Assembly (NCBI RefSeq): GCF_018873765.1
Contig: NW_025317351.1
Span: 700,449 to 764,448 of the forward strand
Reading direction: 5' to 3'
Length of the DNA: 64,000 nt
DNA from: Telopea speciosissima
Taxonomy: Eukaryota; Streptophyta; Magnoliopsida; Proteales; Proteaceae
Each line of letters begins with the position of its first letter. The stretch's first letter is position 1. Below are positions 56,401 through 64,000 of the stretch, piece by piece. Below the pieces are notes generated by a model. That model had not been told where the DNA came from, did not search any database, and saw nothing but the letters and a program-made list of their open reading frames with translations. A program made the translations under genes and the position numbers.

Positions 56401-59400
56401 TCAAGACAAGACTTCCTTGATGCTCTGGCCAAACCCCTTTTTCCCTTTTTGTATGGTTTTCTGATAATATTTGTTATCTGGCTATGCTAATGCTCCTCCT
56501 CTTTTCTGGCTTATAATTTGATGGGGGTATACATTTGTTTCAGGTTCTGGACAGAGAACATGTGACAAAAGAAAAGATTCCTCTTGAGCATCTCTCAGCG
56601 GTACTCTTCGTGACTTCTTTCAAGGACAACATAAATTATGCTTGCTTAGATCAAAATGATCTTACATTTATCAGTCACGGATCTCCATTAGTTGTCCATA
56701 GCTTGGGCTGTTCATGCCCAAACTGCTAATTTATCCACCTGGTGCTCTTTTATGTGATGTTCAGAATGCTTTTAGTTGTCCACATCTTGGGCTGTTCACG
56801 TCCAAACTATAAATTTACCCATCTGGTACCCTTTTATAGGATGTTCCGAATGTTTTTAGTGCCTAAGTAAGCAAATAGAATATTCAGTTGCCAAACTTCT
56901 GAAACAATGGCCCATAAGTATGTAAGGATTTAAGAAATCATTAGTACATTGAAATATAAGCCCATCATTCCTCTTGTGCTTCCATGCATTCTGTTTTTCC
57001 TATGATGACCATGCTGTGTAATTTTACTGAGAAGTCAAATCAGAAACATAGAATTATGGCTAATTTGAATGTATTATTGCATTTGCAGATTTGTGCTTCA
57101 GCTGTTAGAGAGTCTCTAGCCAATGTAAGCCTGACCCTACAGAGCTGAATCATCTGTTGACTTCTTTCATCCAGTTAAATTTTCTCTGGTTGTTCTTGTT
57201 GGTATGTGATAGGATTTCAGATTCTGAAACAATAGTTGTGCCTTTTCTTTCTCATTAAGTATGTTCTTCCAGGCTTTCGGGGACAGGTTTGACTGTTTTG
57301 TGAGGAACTTTGAGAAATCTTTTGGAAGCACTCTGAGGACCTTACAAGTAATCAATGAAGCATCTCTATATAAGGGACAAGGTCCCTTGAGAGAGTCAAG
57401 TACAGAAAGTTGTGGTTCAGAAGTGGTCCTACCTAAATCTTCCTGCAAGCAAGGACATCCAGAAGCAGTTGCATCTACTATTGAAGCTTGCCGACCATCT
57501 AACACAGTGGAAGAAAGACGAGAGAATTTGGGATCAGATTCAGTAAATCAAGAACTTGTCCTGCATGGACAAATGAACCAACAATTGGCTGCTGCTTCTT
57601 CGAGTGGATTGGATTCTGGCTATAATCATTTGATGCTGAGCACCTTTGAGAAATCTGTGAAGGAACAAGCTCGTTCTAATGACCTCAAGACATTTGAGAT
57701 TGAACTGACCATGAAGCGGTTGCAACTGAAAGAATCACAGCTGGCTCTCCATTCAAATTCTAATTTTTTGGAGAGATTTAAATTATCTATGGGTATTTCA
57801 AAGGCATCATTCAAGGCTGAGAAATTCAAAAACCAGTTAGAAGACGCAAGACACACAGAACAGCTCAAGAAATGTGTAGACTGTCTTGTTGCTGGGTTAC
57901 TTATAATGTCAGCTTCGCTTTTATATGGGGCGTATGTTCATTCATACAAACGGATCACAGAAGCCACAGGGTCTTGTTCATCCTCTCCCAAGGTCAGTTC
58001 TCTCTCTCCTCTCCATGAACTACACTAATGTAAGGCTTGCTGATACGTGCAAAAACATTGGCCTGGGCTGTACCATCATTTAATATTGTGACAGTGCTTC
58101 TCTATGAACCAAACAATATATGTGCTCGGTATAACAATAGACCATCTCATAGATCATATCATTCATGATATACAACATAAAAATAACAATGACAATTACA
58201 GTTATGACTTAATTATAGGGTCGTCACTTTGGGCAATGGGAAAAGTGCCAGCAGCTAAAGATGCAGATTCAAGTTTGAGGTCTACCACATCAAAAAAAAT
58301 GCTGAAGGTTATGACTGACCCTGTCCACCCCTTTCAGGACCCTGCAAAAGCGGGAATTGCACTGGGTCATGGCCTTAGTTTCTCTAGACAAGCACATCAA
58401 AAGGATGTCTCTTGATGAGCGCCCTTGGGTGTTTTAATTGCCATGTGATAGCTCTGTTGGTGCTCAAATTTTGTTGACCGCATTACCTGCTGTTAAGTTT
58501 CAGCCCCAAGACAATTCACCATGTGGCACAATTAAAAGGTCATTTTGGGCGAGTTTTGGATGGAGGTTCAAAATCATCATAGGCAATATGATTGAGTTTG
58601 TCTTTGAAATCGGAAGAATGGTGAATCCACATGGTCCTCCATCTAAGCAAGGTTAGAATTGCCACACCAGAACTCCACAGATTTGACATTTGAAAAGACA
58701 AGATCCACCAGGTGGTAGGCCATGAAATTTAACATGCAGACAAACTGAGGTGTGCTTTAAATCAGATTGACCACTTCCGCATTCCACATGGCAGAACCAC
58801 ACTGCTTGTCAAGAGGTATCATCTAGATGTGCTCTTCTAGAGAAATTTCTGCCATACTAGTAATAGAGAATACAATATTAATAACAATAACAACATCATA
58901 ATAACAGATGCTCTCTGTTTAATCACCTTCTTTATTTTTTTCCCTTCCTCCTATTTTCCTCTGTAGACAAATTCACATCAAGCAGGTGCCTCCTCTTACT
59001 AGGACCATCTAGTCAGTGTGCTTTCTTGACTGTGGCCATTCAAGAGTTCTCTCAATCTTTCCAAAAATTTAGATTAACCGAATTAATTAATAACCTTTGG
59101 CCTTGATGAATTTAATCAGTGTGCTTGCTATTGTTATGCTGTACTTGTACCTGACATTTCTTTAATGTTAGGAAATATCATAATGACATTTGGTTGTGTT
59201 TCAGGAGGCTACTTCTTGGTGGGTTCCCAAGTCAGTGGCGTCTTTCAATTCAAGGCTAGATATGCTGAGATGTCAGGTTGAAGTATTCAGTCGGATGCTC
59301 TTTGGTGTTATGATGATGGTTGCAATTGCTTATTTGCTTTTCCAACGGTCAGCCACTTCAAATCAGATGATGCCAGTAACATTCATCCTTTTGCTGTTAG

Positions 59401-59750
59401 GAGTTGGTTGTGGCATTGTAGGCAAGCTTTGCATCGACACATTGGGAGGGAATGGATATCATTGGCTCTTATACTGGGAGGCTCTTTGCTTGCTGCACTT
59501 ACTTGCAAACATGTGTACTTCAGCTTTGTTTTCTATCCTGTATGGACCTGTCCTTGTAGTCCAAGGTACCAAAGCAAGGGCAGTGCTCCCATACTGGTTA
59601 CGTCGGCTTGTGTTTTATATCATTATACTTCTGTTCTTACCATTATTTGGTGGTTTGTTGCCATTTGCAAGCCTTACTGACTGGAAAGACCACTTCTTAT
59701 TGTTAATCACTGATAATTTATTCGCATCAGCTATAGAGACTGGCAACTGA
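53460..59750 (+). CDS. CPR5: CPR5-like nuclear-pore/immunity regulator, five exons
   Basis: Exons by GT/AG and phase: 53460-53906, 56544-56600, 57089-57124, 57273-57992, 59205-59750, all phase 0; 601 residues predicted. The protein has Ser-rich/basic sequence with an NLS-like KIVRRKKKASR (residues 75-85) and a Ser-run, then LPLGMSIAAVVAQ, ICASAVRESLAN, FGDRFDCFVRNFEKSFGSTL, a long helical stretch (EKSVKEQARSNDLKTFEI, LKESQLAL) and five predicted membrane helices: CLVAGLLIMSASLLYGAY, MLFGVMMMVAIAYLLFQ, VTFILLLLGVGCGIVGKL, a long one near LLYWEALCLLHLLANM, and YIIILLFLPLFGG. CPR5 is a membrane nucleoporin that restrains plant immunity and cell death; that role is known for Arabidopsis. The exon order and catalytic-free TM layout match it. 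The intron 1 of 2.6 kb is long; the start Met is the first in frame after a stop-free but non-Met leader. The ORFs at 58104-58656 lie in intron 4 and are not exons. Confidence 0.95.
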
Positions 59751-60694
59751 TGTCTTAGATTATGGCTGAACTGTAAAGATGTAAGACGGTGAAAGTATTG
59801 TACGTTGAGTTAAAATTATTCTGTATGTATGGGTCTTTATTTGCCCGACTCTTTAAACCATGTATGAAGGTTTTTCATGTATTTTATGTTGTATCCAAAA
59901 CATTTGGAGGAAAGAACACTCACTCTATCTTAAATGTGGACCTTGGAATACTTTTCAGTCAAACATAACAATTGTGGTATCTTTTGTTGGGATTTGAAGT
60001 ATGTTTTCCTTTACCTGAGATTGAATCCCGTTTCCATCTTAAAGAGTTGCATTGACAAATTGTAGGTTGTATGGAGGCAAACAAAATTATTGTCACTTTA
60101 CATTTCACACACCTTATGTTCTAGGCAAACTGTGACCTCCTTTTGGGTTTCTAGTTTGGATCCTCTTCCAGAAAGTGGTGATGAAGCTTCTCACTTCTCT
60201 GTTGTTGAAACAGAGGACACTAAAAGTACCGGAATGGGACTCCAAGTACTACTTCATTGAAAGAGAGGGGGGGGGGGGGTTGTTTTTCTTCCCTCTAAAT
60301 CCCATGTTAATTGGTAATTTGGCTCACCCTGAAGGTAGGATTATATCCCAAGACCTAGTAACAAGAAGAGGTTTCCACGAGCTCACACATTTGAAACTAT
60401 TTGCATTGGAAGTATTTTATTTTATTTTGTCACACTTTTTTTTTCTCATTTAATTAGTTGAACAAAGTGGATTTGTTTCAAACAATCTTCAAAACATTTA
60501 TTTAGAACACATGGTAATGTTGAGTTGGACTGAATTAAGAAACAAACAATGATGTGCTCAACATATTTACAAGTTTGAGCATCTAGGACAACAGGTGCGA
60601 GGGCAAAAGCATCGAAAGTAAATATACTTTTATAGAGAGCAGTTTTTAAAGTCTCTCTATAAATGGATGTATAGACATATATGACTCCCTCTAT
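59751..60694. other. Downstream flank of CPR5
   Basis: CPR5 3' UTR and intergenic DNA. A G12-type run at 60268-60279. No gene seen. Confidence 0.5.
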
Positions 60695-60946
60695 GTGGCG
60701 GGAGCTGCACCTGTGCAACACCGCTAAACGACAGCAAAAACAGGGGCAAGGCAGTCATTTCACATGTGGGTCCCACCTGGGCCCCACATGTGAAATGACC
60801 ACCTGTAGCACCACTAGACGACAGCAAAAACAGGGGCAAGGTAGTCATGTCACATGTGGGTCCCACCTGGGCCCCACATGTGAAATGACCACCTCCCCCC
60901 TGTATTTAGGGTGGTTTTCGTGCTCCACCTATGCAGCTCCCGCCAC
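60695..60946. mobile_element. Foldback element with two 90-bp hairpin units
   Basis: GTGGCGGGAGCTGCA (60695-60709) and TGCAGCTCCCGCCAC (60932-60946) are perfect 15-bp inverted ends. Inside are two tandem units with period 90 (ACGACAGCAAAAACAGGGGC begins at 60728 and 60818). Each unit holds the palindrome TCATTTCACATGTGGG ... CCCACATGTGAAATGA with a short loop (first unit 60754-60797; the second has one change). No transposase is seen. Confidence 0.8.
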
Positions 60947-62373
60947 GGCTGCACAAAAGCCAAGTCCCTCTATTTGTCTATCTCTCTCTTCCCCCTTTTG
61001 AAATGACTTCCTTACCCCTTAAAGGGTGGAAGAGAGAGACAAGACATATAGGGTGCTAGCTTATGGTATACTGCTAGCATACCCAGCCTTTTCCCATATA
61101 TATTGACTCAAGAACTCTAGTTCTATTGGGCTTAACAAATAAAGAGAACACTGGAAGGACCCATCTCCCTGATGATAATGAAAGATTAACATTAACAGTT
61201 ATGGGCCACAAGAAATCTGGTAGAGATGGGGCTGAAATAAATTTTAAAAAAAATAAATAAATAAAAAACCAAGGGGTCCTACTGTCCATAACTTCTTGCG
61301 GATTTCACATGAAATAAAAAGATGCCACACAGTTATGGAATGTTGGTTGCAGAAAACACAGGACTCTTGGATATGCAGGAAAGAGGCTAGCTAGCACATT
61401 AGAAACAGGATGAATCATACAAAAAATTGGAATTTAGGATGAATTTTGAAGCTCCAAAATTGTTTCCATGAAAAGGACTTTCCTGGTTGGTGATCCGGTT
61501 AATGTGAACAGCACCAATTTTGGCCGAAATCTCACCCTCAGAGTAGTTTTGACTTTTGATAAGATGTGATTATAAATCTCAGTAGCCAGTAGGTGAAAGA
61601 AATCGTAGAAAATTAACATTCCATTGTCTATTGCCACAAATAAGCTCACTGACTCAGAGTGCAATGTGGGTGTGGACTGTGGAGTAATGGCATAGGGAAT
61701 TTTTATTTTATTTTTTTATTTATAAATCCGTGAATAGATGGAATCCAAGGGTCATAGTAGATATTATCCGAAGAGCCATCTCCAACCCTTTTGCATACCA
61801 GCTAGAAGAGATCAGTTGTTACAGAGAAATGATACTAATCCAAAAACCTTTTTTTTAAATGTTACTATCAAGGAAATGACTAAAACGACATCCTTGCTTT
61901 AGGCCATGACTTGGAGGAAAATTATTTCCTGCAATTCTGTAGTGCTTGTAATAAGAGGGGGTGGATCCCACCCGGGCAGGGGTGGAATGGTCATTGCGCC
62001 CCCTCTTAGGGGCACTAGGGAAACTAGACCGGGCAGGGAATTGCAAGGGATAAAGATCCTGACTTGGATCAATGGAATCAAAGGCATTGCCCTTTAAGTT
62101 AATGGCAAAGGAGCAGAAGGAGATTAAAATGTAAATAAACACACCAATGAGAATTAAAACCCTAGAAATTCCAAGATGTCACATTTAAAAACCCCATTCA
62201 AAGCAAGATATCCAACCTTCCCACTTTTTTTTAATCAGATAATGCATAATCCTATCAACAATAATAATGTCGTCCTTGCAGTTAACAAAAGCAGTTTTGG
62301 AGAAGAGAAACAATCTTATCCAAAATGGGCTTGAATCCATTAGCCAAAACTAATAAATCTTCTTTTAGTGGCC
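60947..62373. other. Intergenic region, no gene seen
   Basis: A/T-rich with A runs (61240-61268) and T runs. Nothing of coding character. A GGGGTGGATCCCACCCGGGC-type GC patch at 61960-62035 has no recognisable role. Confidence 0.5.
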
Positions 62374-62673
62374 TTTTTGTGCCACTATCTCCCATATTTG
62401 GATGGAGCGTAACCTTAAAAGATGGACGTCCAACTCCCACTCTTTCGACAAGATTTGGAAGACCATCTTCTTTGATGTTTCATCTAAAATTAGTTCCTTA
62501 TCCCTTGTTGATAATAAGGATACCCCAAGGAACAAGTTCATTGTTGTCTCCTGGGATCTTCCATCTTCCAGTTTGCGCTCTAGCTAGTCTCTAGCTTCAG
62601 TTTTGTTGGCCCTTGGGCTTGTATATTCTTTTTCCTTTCTTCGTAATTAATTTTTCATTCACCCAAAAAAAAG
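62374..62673 (+). mobile_element. L1 LINE no. 4, 3' tail, plus strand
   Basis: The sequence reads WMERNLKRWTSNSHSFDKIW (62402 on) and SWDLPSSSLRSS before stops, then a 3' UTR ending ATTCACCCAAAAAAAA. It is a severely 5'-truncated LINE of the same family as nos. 1-3, with the conserved zf-RVT tail words. Confidence 0.88.
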
Positions 62674-63141
62674 GTCTAAGATCCTCAACATGAACTGCAT
62701 TTTCCTTTTTGGGTGTAATTATAATCAAGTTATGATTTATCCCAAAGGGAAGAGAATAGGGATCGGGCTCAAATAAGTTGGTTACCATATGAATTTACAT
62801 CATGCTGGTGGTGGTTCTGACAAGATTGCAAAAAAGAAAGCCCAAAGACTGAATTGCCAAACAAACACAACTATTTTCATTAAAACTAATAAATCTTCTC
62901 TAGTGCTCTGAAGATTATTCATTGAGTACATTAAGTAAATGTTATAGAATGATGGGAGCAAATATGAAGATATCTGAACACATTGGATTTCCAAATGAGC
63001 CCAAGATTATTTCCACAATTACAACCCTCTCAAATCTACTAGCAAAACTATCCAAAATCCAAAAAAACAGAAAAATATAAAAGCTGCTATATATTTTATC
63101 CTATGATATCTTGCCGGGCTTCAGGAACTTTTGGTGGGTGG
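62674..63141. other. Intergenic region, no gene seen
   Basis: A/T-rich, with no known repeat. It may be the 3' flank of the possible gene at 63142. Confidence 0.45.
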
Positions 63142-63281
63142 TCATTTGACAGTCGCCTTTAAACCTTTTGAGTACCACCGAATCTCAGCTTCAGGTCTAT
63201 AATTTGACAACCAAAGCAAGAAGGCCTTCTTGTGGTTCCCATCTGAAATGAGCTGAACTCTGTACATCCAAGTAAATAGCC
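63142..63281 (-). CDS. Possible terminal exon of an unidentified gene
   Basis: On the minus strand a stretch of 44 codons reads WMYRVQLISDGNHKKAFLLW and LSNYRPEAEIRWYSKG to a TGA at 63142-63144. Its composition is protein-like (W, Y, R, K balanced, no low complexity). AG stands just upstream (63281-63284), and another acceptor-like TTTTTGAGCAG lies near 63360, before AKFINRYYGKAHDVL. I do not recognise the family. It may be a real last exon of a gene that continues toward or beyond 64000, or a fragment. Confidence 0.35.
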
Positions 63282-63284
63282 CTC

Positions 63285-64000
63285 ACTAACATTTGACGAA
63301 AGAACCATCACAGAACATCATGAGCCTTCCCATAGTACCGATTTATGAACTTTGCCTGCTCAAAAATATCAACAGACATGCTCAAAAAGTTAACATCTCC
63401 ACTTAATATACAACAGTGTCAATCAAAAAATGCAAAACAAACACCATCAAAATATAAATCATAATGCAAGAATAATGCACTAGAGGCAAAACTAAGTACT
63501 TCCATTCCAGTTCCAATATCCCAAAGACAATGCATGCTAGAGAGCAAGCATGCTCTTTTTCCATGGTATCTGATCTTTATCAGTAATCACAACTGAATAC
63601 TGCCCTATACTCCTATATATAAGATGGAGCTTTCTGCACAAGTATTCTCCAGTAATCTGAGTATGGAATGGGCAACAAATACATGCTTTGGCATAGAAAA
63701 GGGTTACATGTAAATAAGTGCATGTCACAAACTAAGTCTCAACTACTAGAAATTAGAGAGCATAATGTGTTTATCCATAAGTTTTCCTGATCCAATCTTC
63801 AGTGGGGGATAACTTCAGAACAATAAAAGTGAATCTATTGCTTGAACAGGAACTAGTGAAGTGCATTCACTGTTGAGCAAAAAAGGGTTGGGGCTACCTA
63901 AGACTATGGAAGATAAACTGGGGCACAGTGGCATCTGCTATTTATCTTCAATTAAAGTTATACACATATATTGTATATCAGATGTTCTTCAGTAGAATCA
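63285..64000. other. Right end of window, no gene confirmed
   Basis: Apart from the exon-like AKFINRYYGKAHDVL piece at about 63315-63360 on the minus strand, I see no coding frame, repeat or LTR. This may be intron of a minus-strand gene. Confidence 0.35.

Noticed and set aside
58104-58656. Plus-strand frames between CPR5 exons 4 and 5
   Set aside because: They interrupt the CPR5 reading phase and have no CPR5 similarity; exon 4 (ending PK) and exon 5 (EATSWW) join in phase without them.
60657-61001. Opposing frames with repeated GPTCEMT and TCGSHLG words
   Set aside because: These are translations of the palindromic 90-bp foldback units, not a protein repeat.
1-64000. CRISPR arrays, rRNA or complete tRNA genes, operons
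   Set aside because: None of the needed repeats or structures is present, and the gene layout is eukaryotic. tRNA-like words are primer binding sites of LTR elements.

Overview
The window is nuclear DNA of a flowering plant. Evidence: a spliced CPR5 gene with plant-type introns, an NF-YB transcription factor gene, a plastid-type FAD oxidoreductase gene, plant Ty1/copia and Ty3/gypsy elements primed by initiator-Met tRNA, and plant L1-type LINEs with a DUF4283/zinc-knuckle ORF1 and a zf-RVT tail. I cannot name the species; nothing seen is prokaryotic, viral or organellar.

Layout. 1-5522: 3' part of a decayed Ty3/gypsy chromovirus-like element (pol plus a 2.6-kb 3' LTR). 5523-10690: a graveyard of host gene fragments with recognisable exon borders: an unidentified coiled-coil-like exon, ARF (auxin response factor) B3 exons, EFR3-like ARM-repeat exons and a PIP aquaporin piece. 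10690-29165: one L1 LINE on the minus strand, cut into four pieces by three LTR insertions: a gypsy-type element with an antisense ORF (11043-16055, TSD CCTTT), a solo LTR (17727-20434, TSD GAGCA) and a copia element (about 22013-27115). 29520-35720: a second copy of the EFR3/ARF fragment region, interrupted by a solo LTR (30323-33195, TSD ATTTT) and a plus-strand LINE tail. 35726-42346: a 5'-truncated minus-strand LINE split by a structurally complete copia element (36172-41559, TSD AATAC). 42347-43470: the 5' end of a third copia element. 43471-45780: remnants of an O-fucosyltransferase-like gene.

From 45.8 kb on, the window is gene-bearing: a minus-strand single-exon FAD-dependent amine oxidase-like gene (45830-47296), a single-exon NF-YB gene (50973-51512) and a five-exon CPR5 gene (53460-59750, 601 codons predicted). 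Foldback MITE-like elements lie just upstream and just downstream of CPR5, and a short LINE tail lies at 62.4-62.7 kb. A possible terminal exon of an unidentified minus-strand gene is at 63142-63281.

The intact genes do not form an operon or an obvious pathway. The main story is a nested-transposon block with datable order of events beside ordinary genes. I did not find a convincing new biological system. The most unusual structures are the thrice-interrupted LINE, the gypsy-type element carrying an antisense ORF, and the triplicated EFR3/ARF fragment cassette.
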